A stretch of DNA of 12,258 bases, from NCBI GenBank assembly GCA_030613665.1, contig JAUWLN010000045.1, positions 1 through 12,258 on the forward strand. Reading direction: 5' to 3'. This stretch comes from Dehalococcoidia bacterium. GTDB taxonomy: Bacteria > Chloroflexota > Dehalococcoidia > Dehalococcoidales > RBG-16-60-22. Shown piece after piece: positions 5,925 through 12,258 of the stretch. Below the pieces are notes generated by a model. The model was not told the DNA's origin, ran no database searches, and was given only the letters and a program-made list of their open reading frames with translations. Position numbers and translations under genes: made by a program. The first letter of the stretch is position 1; each line of letters starts with the position of its first letter.

Positions 5925-8900
5925 ATGGAGTTAAGCCGAAGAGATTTTCTAAAAGCCTCAGGAGCCGCCGGTATCGGAGGTGTTTTCCTATTAGGGACCC
6001 TCGACCCGACGGAAGCCCTGGCTGGAAGCCAAAAATTCTTACCTCTAAAGAAGAAGATTGGCGAAAAGACCACCATTTGTCCCTATGATGCCTCAGGCTG
6101 CGGCTTTATCGTCGCTGCCGAGGGCGGGAAAGTGGTGAACATCGAGGGCGACCCCGAACATCCCATCAACCGCGGTGGTGCTTGCGCCAAGGGCGCTTCA
6201 ATGCGGCAGTTATCTGCTGATAATCCCTGGCGTCTGAGCAAAGTTCTTTACCGGCGCCCGGGTGGAAGTGACTGGGAGGAGACATCGTGGGATTGGGCGA
6301 TGACCGAGATTGCCCGTAGAATCAAGGACACCCGGGATGCCAGTTTTATTTCGAAGGATAGCGGTGGCAATCTGGTAAACCGCACCGAAGCCATCGCCAA
6401 CCTTGGAGGTTCCGCCTTAGATAATGAGGAATGTTACCTCCTGGCAAAGCTAACCCGAGCGCTGGGTCTGGTGTATATAGAACACCACGCCCGTATATGA
6501 CATTCCCCCACTGTCGCCAGTTTGGCGGAAACGTTCGGCCGCGGAGCCATGACCAATCACTGGAATGATATTGCCAATAGCGATTGCATTATGGCCATAG
6601 GTTCCAACCCGGCGGAAAATCACCCCGCCGGTTTCGGCCACATCATTGACGCAAAAGAAAGAGGGGCCAAGCTCATCAGCATCGACCCCAGATTCACCAG
6701 GACCTCTTCCAAAGCCGATATCTATTCTCCACTGCGTTCGGGCACTGACATCGCCTTTATCGGCGGCATGATAAAATACGTGCTCGACGATATCGACCGC
6801 AATCCCGGCAACTACAACATGACCTACATAACGGAATACCCAAACGCTCCTTACCTCATCAACACCGATTATCAGGGGCCGGATGACCTGGAAGGACTGT
6901 TCTCCGGCTATGCTGGCAGTCAAAATGAGACTGACGGCGGCAAAAGGAAATACGATAAATCCAGCTGGCAGTTCCAGAAGGATGATAAAGGCATCCCCAA
7001 GAGAGACATGACCCTGAAAGACCCCAATTGTGCCTTCCAGCTCATGAGGAAACACTTCGCCCGCTATACTCCGGAGAAGGTAAATGAGATAACCGGCGCG
7101 CCGGTAGAGACTTTCCTGCAGATTTGCCAGACTTACGCTGCCACCGGGCAGCCGGGTAAGGCGGGTACCATTCTTTACGCCATGGGCACTACCCAGCACA
7201 CTTACGGTGCCCAGAATATCCGCTCTTATTGTATCCTGCAGCTTCTACTGGGCAACATCGGGGTTGCCGGTGGCGGTATCAACGCCATGAGGGGCGAATC
7301 CAACGTACAGGGTTCAACCGACCACTGCCTGCTCTTCCACATTCTCCCCGGCTACCTGAAAGTGCCGATAAACTCCGACACTTCCCTTGCCAAGTATCTG
7401 GAGCGAGCTACTCCCAAGAGCGAAGACCCTAAGAGTGCCAACTGGTGGCAGCATACCCCCAAGTATGTGGTCAGCCTGCTCAAGGCATGGTATGGCAACG
7501 CCGCCAGCCAGGCCAATGAGTTCGGCTTCCACTATCTGCCCAAAATAGAGGCAGGGAAGAACTACTCCCACATCTCCCTGTTTGAAGCGATGTACTCCGG
7601 GACAATCAAGGGCCTTATGTGCTGGGGGCAAAATCCGGCGGTAGGCGGCCCCAATGCTAACCTGGAACGGAAGGCAATGGACAACCTTGACTGGATGGTA
7701 GTCGCCGATATCTGGCACACCGAGACGGCCGATTTCTGGAAACGTCCCGGGGTGAACCCGGCCGATATTAAAACCGAAGTTTTCCTTCTCCCCGCGCTCA
7801 ACTCTTTTGAGAAGGAAGGCAGCGTTACCAACAGCGGCCGCTGGAGCCAGTGGCGCTACAAAGCCGCCGATGGCCCTGGAGCAGCGCTTGACGACCTCTG
7901 GATGCTGGATTATCTGGCCCGCAAGCTCATGGATATGTACGCCAGTGAAGGTGGCCCCAACGCCGAAGCGATTACCAACCTTAACTGGAACTACGGACTG
8001 GAACATCCGGATGTGCACGCAGTGGCCAAGGAAATAAACGGCTACGACCTGACTACCGGTAAACTGTTGCCCAGCTTCGGCAAGCTGAAAGATGACGGCA
8101 CCACCGCCTCGGGCAACTGGCTTTACTGTGCCAGCTACACTGAAGATGGCAATATGGCTGCCCGCCGTGATGCGACTCCCGGCCCGTTCGATATCGGGCT
8201 ATTTCCCAAGTGGTCATGGTGCTGGCCGGTGAACCGACGGATTATCTATAACCGGGCCTCCGTTGACCTTAACGGCGAGCCGTGGGATAAAGAGCACCCG
8301 GTCATCTGGTGGCAGGATGAAAAATGGGTAGGTGACGTACCTGATGGTGGCTGGCCGCCAATGGCGGTAGACCCGGAGAAGACCAAGTATCCGTTCATCA
8401 TGAAACCAGAGGGTCACGCCCGCTTCTTCGGCCCCGGTATGGCGGAAGGGCCGTTCCCTGAACACTACGAGCCATGGGAGTCACCGATTGACAACCCGAT
8501 GTCCGGGCAGCAAAATAACCCCGCCTTTAAGATCTGGAGACCTGACGAGCAGGGCACTCCTGATAAATACCCGATTGTGTGCAGCACCTACCGGGTTTGC
8601 GAACACTGGCAGGGCGGGCAGATGACCAGAAATATGCCCTGGCTAATAGAAATGATGCCTGAGCCCTTCGTCGAGATGAGCGAGGAGCTAGCCGCGGATA
8701 AAGGCATCGTCAATGGTGAGAAGGTTATCGTGGAATCAACCCGCGGCCAGGTGCATCTTGTGGCTGTAGTAACCAAGCGCTTCAAACCATTCCAGATGAA
8801 CGGAAAGCAAGTGCACCAGGTAGGTATACCCTGGCATTGGGGCTACACCGGCCTCTCCACCGGCGATAGTGCCAATGCGCTCACCCCCCACGTCGGTGAT

Positions 8901-8957
8901 GCTAACACGATGATACCGGAGTACAAGGCCTTCCTGGTCAACGTACGTAAGGCGTAA
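5925..8957 (+). CDS. fdnG: Formate dehydrogenase-N/O-type catalytic subunit, selenocysteine-containing, Tat-exported
   Basis: The continuous product is 1010 residues (Escherichia coli FdnG is about 1015) if the in-frame TGA at 6498-6500 is read as selenocysteine 192. Both flanks match FdnG: ...HHARI-Sec-HSPTVASLA then TFGRGAMTNHW, so it is one gene, not two. It oxidises formate to CO2 at a bis-MGD molybdenum/tungsten centre on the outer side of the membrane. A twin-arginine signal (RRDFLK, residues 5-10, then a hydrophobic stretch to ALA at 31-33) leads. The usual C-x2-C-x3-C-x27-C [4Fe-4S] motif is present as C52-x2-D55-x3-C59-x27-C87: the second ligand is aspartate. K89 after the last cysteine is kept. 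Later blocks (GSNPAENHP, QNPAVGGPN, VCEHWQGGQMTRN) are typical of molybdopterin enzymes of this type. AAAGGAGG lies four bases before the ATG. A gene finder will report either a short truncated protein or a start at the TTG 6522; both are artefacts. Confidence 0.93.
6498..6527 (+). promoter_or_regulatory. Selenocysteine UGA codon and putative bacterial SECIS hairpin
   Basis: UGA at 6498-6500 stands at the FdnG active-site position and is followed by a His codon, as in known Sec formate dehydrogenases. Fourteen bases downstream, CGCC (6515-6518) pairs with GGCG (6524-6527) around the five-base loop AGUUU, preceded by U6514. In E. coli the SelB-binding element is likewise a small stem-loop shortly after the UGA with GU in its loop and an unpaired U on the 5' side (established). 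The stem here is short, so the fold is a prediction; the codon assignment itself rests on the protein alignment. Confidence 0.75.
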
Positions 8958-8992
8958 ATAGCGATAGTTGAATCCTTTGGTCGGAGGTAATA

Positions 8993-9835
8993 ATGGCAGA
9001 AAAAGCAATTTTGTATGACCCAACCCGGTGTACTGCCTGTCGCGGTTGTCAGGCTGCCTGCAAACAGTGGAACGAGAATGACGAATTCATTCCTGTGGCA
9101 ACTAAAGTGCAGGCAACAAACTGGGGCAGCTATGAGAATCCCCCTGACCTTTCCCCCACAACCTGGCTCAAGATGAAGTTCCGGGAGATAGAGCCAGGCG
9201 GAAAGGTAAGGTGGCTGTTCACTCGTCGCTCCTGTATGCACTGCACTGACGCCGGGTGTGTTAAGGTATGCCCCAGCAAAGCACTGTACCATCACGAACT
9301 TGGCTTCGTGGCTTACAACAAGGACCTTTGCACCGGTTGTGGCTACTGCATCGAAGCCTGTCCTTTTGATGTGCCGCGTTCTGACCGCAATCTGCTTACC
9401 GGCATTGCCAAAATGGACAAGTGCACCCTGTGCACCACGCCCGGGCGCGACCGCATTGCTGAAGGTTTGGAACCGGCCTGTGTCAAAACCTGTCCAACCA
9501 ACGCCCTGGAGTATGGCGACCGCGATAAACTGGTCGCCGAGGGCAGGAAGCGAGTCGATTCGCTCAGGGCTGCCGGCTGGGCAAACGCCAATTTATACGG
9601 CGAAAACGAACTGGGCGGCCTGCATGTAATGTATGTACTTGATGACCACCCGTCAGTCTACGAATTGCCGGTGAACCCACAGATTTCGGCGGCCACAGTG
9701 GCCTGGCAGGATGCGATTCAACCGCTCGGATGGGCGGTGGGCGGACTGACCGTGCTGGGCCTGGGACTGAACTACATGGTCGCCCGGGCAAATATTAACC
9801 GGGAAAAGGAGAAGAAAGATGCCGCAAGAAGTTGA
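8993..9835 (+). CDS. fdnH: Formate dehydrogenase iron-sulfur subunit (beta)
   Basis: The 280-residue protein has sixteen cysteines in four groups: C13/16/19/23, C81/84/89/93, C113/116/119/123 and C144/147/163/167, the pattern of four [4Fe-4S] clusters in FdnH/HybA/DmsB-type electron-transfer subunits. Near the C-terminus a single membrane segment (about residues 245-264, rich in G, L, V) anchors it, followed by a charged KEKEKKD-like tail, as in E. coli FdnH (294 residues). It would pass electrons from the catalytic subunit to the cytochrome. It has no signal peptide, consistent with export as a complex with the Tat-bearing subunit. Its ATG is five bases after GGAGGT and 35 nt downstream of the catalytic gene; its end overlaps the cytochrome gene by 17 nt. 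Confidence 0.92.
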   Translation: MAEKAILYDPTRCTACRGCQAACKQWNENDEFIPVATKVQATNWGSYENPPDLSPTTWLKMKFREIEPGGKVRWLFTRRSCMHCTDAGCVKVCPSKALYHHELGFVAYNKDLCTGCGYCIEACPFDVPRSDRNLLTGIAKMDKCTLCTTPGRDRIAEGLEPACVKTCPTNALEYGDRDKLVAEGRKRVDSLRAAGWANANLYGENELGGLHVMYVLDDHPSVYELPVNPQISAATVAWQDAIQPLGWAVGGLTVLGLGLNYMVARANINREKEKKDAARS

Positions 9836-10469
9836 AAAGTATAGAAAACCAACACGGATATTGCACTGGGTACATCTGGCCTCTTTTTGCATCTTGTTTC
9901 TAACCGGTCTTGTCCTTTTCATCCCGCAACTGGGATTTTTAGCCCAGGACAGCGTGACCCGGGTGATACACCGCATCGGTGCGGTCATCTTCATCATCGC
10001 TCCCCTCATCTATATTCCAATGAACTGGCAGGCAACCAGGAGAGGGATAAAAGAGGCTTTTTCCTGGGGAGCCAGTGACATTGGCTGGCTGAAAGCGGCG
10101 CCGCGCTATTATTTTTCCGGTGATGAAAAAGGTATGCCGCCCCAGGGTAGCATGAACACCGGCCAGAGATTGTGGTGGCTCATTGTCCTTTTTTCGGGTG
10201 TAATTTTTACCATAACCGGACTCATTATGTGGTTCGCCAAGACGTCAGCCCCGGCGGCAGTCCTGCAATGGATGGTCTTCATTCATGACATCGCCTTCAT
10301 CCTGGCCGGCACGATGCTCCTCGTCCATATCTACCTCGGCATCTTCCACCCGCTTATGACCGAAGCCTGGAAAGCTATATACAAGGGCAATATATCCGCC
10401 GAGTACGCCAAGAAGCACCATGCCAAGTGGTATGAAGAGGTTACCAAAGCTAAAGAGGTGAAAAGCTAA
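9819..10469 (+). CDS. fdnI: Formate dehydrogenase cytochrome b subunit (gamma)
   Basis: The 216-residue protein has four hydrophobic segments (about 20-38, 50-68, 118-138 and 152-174) and the histidines expected to hold two haems b: H16 (RILHWVH), H51 (VIHRIG), H156 (FIHDIAF) and H170 (LVHIYLG), close in place to the H18/H57/H155/H169 ligands of E. coli FdnI. It anchors the complex and passes electrons to menaquinone on the inner side. The start ATG lies inside the end of the iron-sulfur subunit gene behind GGAG, implying translational coupling. The gene ends directly at the first base of the next start codon. Confidence 0.92.
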   Translation: MPQEVEKYRKPTRILHWVHLASFCILFLTGLVLFIPQLGFLAQDSVTRVIHRIGAVIFIIAPLIYIPMNWQATRRGIKEAFSWGASDIGWLKAAPRYYFSGDEKGMPPQGSMNTGQRLWWLIVLFSGVIFTITGLIMWFAKTSAPAAVLQWMVFIHDIAFILAGTMLLVHIYLGIFHPLMTEAWKAIYKGNISAEYAKKHHAKWYEEVTKAKEVKS

Positions 10470-11369
10470 TTGACAGTAGAGACAGATGCACTCATTCATC
10501 ATCTGGAGGAAAAGGAAAGGAAAGAGGGAGCGCTACCGCAGCTTCTGAAATTATACCAGCAACTATTGCGTGTACAATCTGGAGTTGAGCAAAAAATAGC
10601 CTCGCGAATCGAACCGAGCCTGAGTCGCGAGGCTATTTCGCAACGTATACAGGACGGCATTCCCCTCATCGGATTTGATGAACTAGCTCTTGATTGGCCG
10701 CTATTGGCGGCTACTTTTACCAAAATTACTACTGCCTGCGCCGAATATTCGGAGATTTTCAAGGCCCCCCCGGAGAGGTTGAGGGAGCTAAAAGCCGAGT
10801 CCTTTCCCAACCGGGAAGCAATCAAGGCATGGTATGAGAAACAAAAGCTGCCCGCAACGGCTTTAATCAGGGGTATAGACAGAAACTTCCTGACCGCTAT
10901 CATCCATGCAACATTGAAACCTTTCCTGGTAAGTCACGCCAAAACCCTGACTGGTTCTGTTGACCAGAAGCGCTGGCGCCGCAGTTATTGCCCAATTTGC
11001 GGCGGTAGTCCCGATTTCGCTTATCTGGATGAGGAACAAGGTTCAAGATGGCTCCTGTGCTCTCGTTGTGATACGGAGTGGCTTTTCCAGCGCCTGCAGT
11101 GCCCCTTCTGCGACACGCAGAACCAGAATGACCTGGCCTACTTCACCGATGACGAAGGACGCTACCGCCTCTATGTCTGCGAGCACTGCAAACATTATCT
11201 GAAAACCATCGACTTACGGCAAGCTAAAGGTGAGGTTCTATTACCCCTGGAACGCCTGTATACACTGGACCTCGACCGCCAGGCCATAGAACAGGGATAC
11301 CTGACTTACAATAAAGCCGCAAAAATCCCCGGACAGTCGCCCAAGACCAGACGTACCAGGAAAAGCTGA
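10470..11369 (+). CDS. fdhE: Formate dehydrogenase maturation protein FdhE
   Basis: The 299-residue protein (E. coli FdhE is 309) has an N-terminal helical part and a C-terminal half with four CxxC pairs: 174-177 (CPIC), 197-200 (CSRC), 211-214 (CPFC) and 237-240 (CEHC), the rubredoxin-like iron-binding motifs of FdhE. FdhE is a cytoplasmic factor needed to make membrane formate dehydrogenases active and interacts with their catalytic subunit (established for E. coli). The start is a TTG that abuts the cytochrome stop codon, with AGAGGTG about eleven bases upstream; no in-frame ATG is near. The weak start and an internal hairpin at 10594-10638 may keep its level below that of the structural subunits. 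It ends the operon. Confidence 0.9.
   Translation: MTVETDALIHHLEEKERKEGALPQLLKLYQQLLRVQSGVEQKIASRIEPSLSREAISQRIQDGIPLIGFDELALDWPLLAATFTKITTACAEYSEIFKAPPERLRELKAESFPNREAIKAWYEKQKLPATALIRGIDRNFLTAIIHATLKPFLVSHAKTLTGSVDQKRWRRSYCPICGGSPDFAYLDEEQGSRWLLCSRCDTEWLFQRLQCPFCDTQNQNDLAYFTDDEGRYRLYVCEHCKHYLKTIDLRQAKGEVLLPLERLYTLDLDRQAIEQGYLTYNKAAKIPGQSPKTRRTRKS
10594..10638. repeat. 14-bp perfect inverted repeat inside fdhE
   Basis: AAATAGCCTCGCGA (10594-10607) is the exact reverse complement of TCGCGAGGCTATTT (10625-10638), with a 17-base loop. It lies in codons 42-57 of fdhE and encodes the mirrored peptide IASR...SREAI. Read on the - strand it is followed by a run of T's (the A-run 10591-10596), which is the form of an intrinsic terminator for an antisense transcript; on the + strand only three T's follow. 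Confidence 0.6.
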
Positions 11370-11415
11370 TAACGCAGCTTTCGGGCGAATGTTAAACAAC
11401 ACCCATGCCACTCGT

Positions 11416-11437
11416 ATTATAGCGTCACGGCTATAAT
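11416..11437. terminator. Hairpin downstream of fdhE
   Basis: ATTATAGC (11416-11423) and GCTATAAT (11430-11437) form a perfect 8-bp stem with a six-base loop, 47 bases after the fdhE stop. No T-run follows on either strand, so it is at best a weak or processing-type 3' end for the formate dehydrogenase transcript. Confidence 0.35.
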
Positions 11438-11610
11438 CCAGCGCTGCCACCGTTACATTTACCGCTTGTGAGAATGGAGATATCAGTTTCGATTTCAATC
11501 TTCATAGTGACTTCGAAGACTCACTGAAAGCGGGCAAGCACGTGCAGCTGACCGACGAAGAGATTAACGAGATTCCAGCCAGAGTCTGGCATATCAAAAT
11601 CGTTAGCGAT

Positions 11611-11648
11611 AATAAAAACATATGGGCCGGGTATATCCCGGCCCATAT
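11611..11648 (-). terminator. Intrinsic terminator of the zinc-ribbon gene
   Basis: The stem pairs 11620-11631 with 11637-11648 (core ATGGGCCGGG / CCCGGCCCAT, 12 bp perfect) around a five-base loop. On the - strand the stem is followed by TTTTTATT (11611-11618), the classical form of a factor-independent terminator, 22 bases beyond the zinc-ribbon stop codon. Confidence 0.85.
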
Positions 11649-11669
11649 ATCTTGTCCGTTGAATCGAGT

Positions 11670-11975
11670 TTATCTGCTCGGTTTTACTTTGCGGAAGCAG
11701 TCGCGGCAATAAACCGGTCTGTCTTCACGTGGCTCAAACGGCACTTCGGTTTCCTTGCCACACTCGGCGCATACCGCCGGGAACATCTGGCGATAGGGTC
11801 TGTCCCCATAGCCACTGTCTCCGTAACGTGTTTGCTTTCTTGCCTGACGGCATTCGGGGCAACGTTTGGGCTCGTTAGTATAGCCTCTCGACTGGAAAAA
11901 TTCCTGTTCCTCAACATTAAAGGTAAACTCTTTACCACAATCGGAACACACGAGGGTCTTGTCTTCAAAGCTCAT
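11670..11975 (-). CDS. Small zinc-ribbon protein with four CxxC pairs
   Basis: The 101-residue protein begins MSFEDKTLVCSDCGKEF and has CxxC at 10-13, 39-42, 69-72 and 90-93, giving two zinc ribbons: C-x2-C-x25-C-x2-C, then C-x2-C-x17-C-x2-C near the C-terminus. The linker (about 45-66) is rich in Y, G, R and D (RYGDSGYGDRPYRQ). The layout fits the widespread family of uncharacterised bacterial zinc-ribbon proteins with an EFF-SRG-P-RCPECR segment; function unknown, nucleic-acid binding often assumed. The start ATG at 11975 is chosen over one 11 codons upstream because GAGGAGGT stands seven bases before it. It is a single-gene unit with its own promoter and terminator, converging on the formate operon; no operonic link to fdhE. 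Confidence 0.85.
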   Translation of the reverse strand: MSFEDKTLVCSDCGKEFTFNVEEQEFFQSRGYTNEPKRCPECRQARKQTRYGDSGYGDRPYRQMFPAVCAECGKETEVPFEPREDRPVYCRDCFRKVKPSR

Positions 11976-11976
11976 C

Positions 11977-12020
11977 GGATGACCTCCTCTCTTAATTATT
12001 TGGCTCAAGTTTGGTCATCC
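11977..12020 (-). promoter_or_regulatory. Possible ribosome-site-masking hairpin before the zinc-ribbon gene
   Basis: In the - strand transcript GGATGACC (12020 down to 12013) is the exact complement of GGTCATCC (11984 down to 11977), which overlaps the end of the AGGAGG ribosome site (11983-11988) and reaches the start codon. With G-U pairs the helix can extend through the AUG. The loop is 28 bases. Such a helix could hide the start and make translation depend on temperature, a protein or the product itself; this is a prediction. Confidence 0.45.
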
Positions 12021-12083
12021 AACATGGTATGGATACTGTGATGTTCAACTCTGTTTCTGATAACCAGTACTAAACCTGCTATC

Positions 12084-12112
12084 ATTATACAATAAACAGA
12101 CTCGATTTGCAA
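12084..12112 (-). promoter_or_regulatory. Promoter of the zinc-ribbon gene
   Basis: On the - strand a perfect -10 TATAAT (12084-12089) is preceded by a 17-base spacer and TTGCAA (12107-12112, four of six -35 bases). Transcription would start near 12077 and give a leader of about 100 nt containing the masking hairpin. Confidence 0.65.
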
Positions 12113-12130
12113 TAGCAAGTCTCTTCCAAT

Positions 12131-12180
12131 ACAAGATGAGCCTGAAGAGGGTATCTATTTCTAACACAAGGTGAGCCTGA
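12131..12180. repeat. Short direct repeat, 35-base period
   Basis: ACAAGATGAGCCTGA (12131-12145) recurs as ACAAGGTGAGCCTGA (12166-12180) with one difference. Both copies can read as Gln-x-Glu-Pro-Glu, but a 35-base period puts them in different frames. The stretch from 12146 to the window end has one open, protein-like frame (ERFKQLVYDWDMRLIMNDEK) without a convincing start; nothing else is seen between 12113 and 12258. Confidence 0.4.
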
Positions 12181-12258
12181 GAGATTCAAGCAACTCGTTT
12201 ATGATTGGGACATGCGACTGATTATGAACGATGAGAAGCTACAAACAATGGAGCAAGT

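Larger units (their letters stand above)
11389..11712 (+). pseudogene. Stop-interrupted protein-like frame, probable gene remnant
   Basis: From ATG 11389 the frame reads MLNNTHATRIIASRL, meets TAA at 11434-11436, then stays open to 11712. The part from about 11440 to 11610 has a protein-like composition (for example ENGDISFDFNLHSDFED and LTDEEINEIPARVWHIKIV), with acidic and hydrophobic alternation unlike random frames. There is no usable start between the TAA and this stretch, and an opposite-strand terminator lies across its 3' part. I do not recognise the family. A decayed gene is the simplest reading; a sequencing error, or a start I cannot identify, is possible. The frames of this stretch on the other strand look random. 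Confidence 0.35.

Noticed and set aside
6522..8957. Separate 811-residue molybdopterin oxidoreductase starting at TTG 6522
   Set aside because: It has no ribosome site, lacks the Tat signal and Fe-S motif, and continues in frame from the upstream part across the UGA with conserved FdnG sequence on both sides.
12146..12258. Partial gene at the right edge
   Set aside because: Protein-like composition but no start codon with a ribosome site, no recognisable family and only 37 codons visible.

Overview
The window reads as chromosomal DNA of an anaerobic bacterium, most plausibly a member of the Chloroflexota (Dehalococcoidia-like). That placement is an inference. It rests on a DnaD-domain protein next to a DnaC/DnaI-type helicase loader, a Tat-exported membrane formate dehydrogenase with FdhE, a UxaA/TPP-enzyme catabolic cluster and a multi-CxxC zinc-ribbon protein. 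No rRNA, tRNA, insertion sequence or CRISPR array was seen.

Left part (1-1711, + strand): the 3' end of a DnaD-domain replication protein overlaps by 80 nt a 468-residue protein that carries two complete AAA+ helicase-loader modules in tandem behind one zinc finger. The convergent gap 1712-1812 holds two hairpins.

Middle left (1813-5560, - strand): a three-gene catabolic unit, in transcription order a thiamine-diphosphate enzyme of the acetolactate-synthase family, an NAD(P)-dependent dehydrogenase with a PGDH_C-type C-terminus, and a UxaA-family lyase/dehydratase. The substrate is not determined; a sugar acid or a related hydroxyacid or sulfonate fits. A promoter and a 10-bp inverted repeat lie upstream of it.

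Middle right (5768-11369, + strand): an operon for a respiratory, outward-facing formate dehydrogenase: fdnG-like catalytic subunit, fdnH-like four-cluster ferredoxin subunit, fdnI-like cytochrome b, and the maturation factor fdhE. The catalytic subunit is read through an in-frame UGA, with sequence flanks that place selenocysteine exactly at the active-site position; a simple ORF finder splits it in two. One of the four usual cysteine ligands of its [4Fe-4S] cluster is an aspartate. The leader between the strong promoter and the start codon contains an intrinsic terminator, suggesting attenuation. A 14-bp perfect inverted repeat sits inside fdhE.

Right part (11370-12258): a stop-interrupted, protein-like frame (likely a gene remnant), then on the - strand a small zinc-ribbon gene with its own strong promoter, a possible ribosome-site-masking hairpin and an intrinsic terminator. 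The last 150 bases hold a short direct repeat and no gene I can defend.

Together the formate genes would oxidise formate outside the membrane and feed electrons through the Fe-S subunit and haem b to the quinone pool, while the divergent operon handles a carbon substrate; no functional link between the two can be shown from sequence alone.
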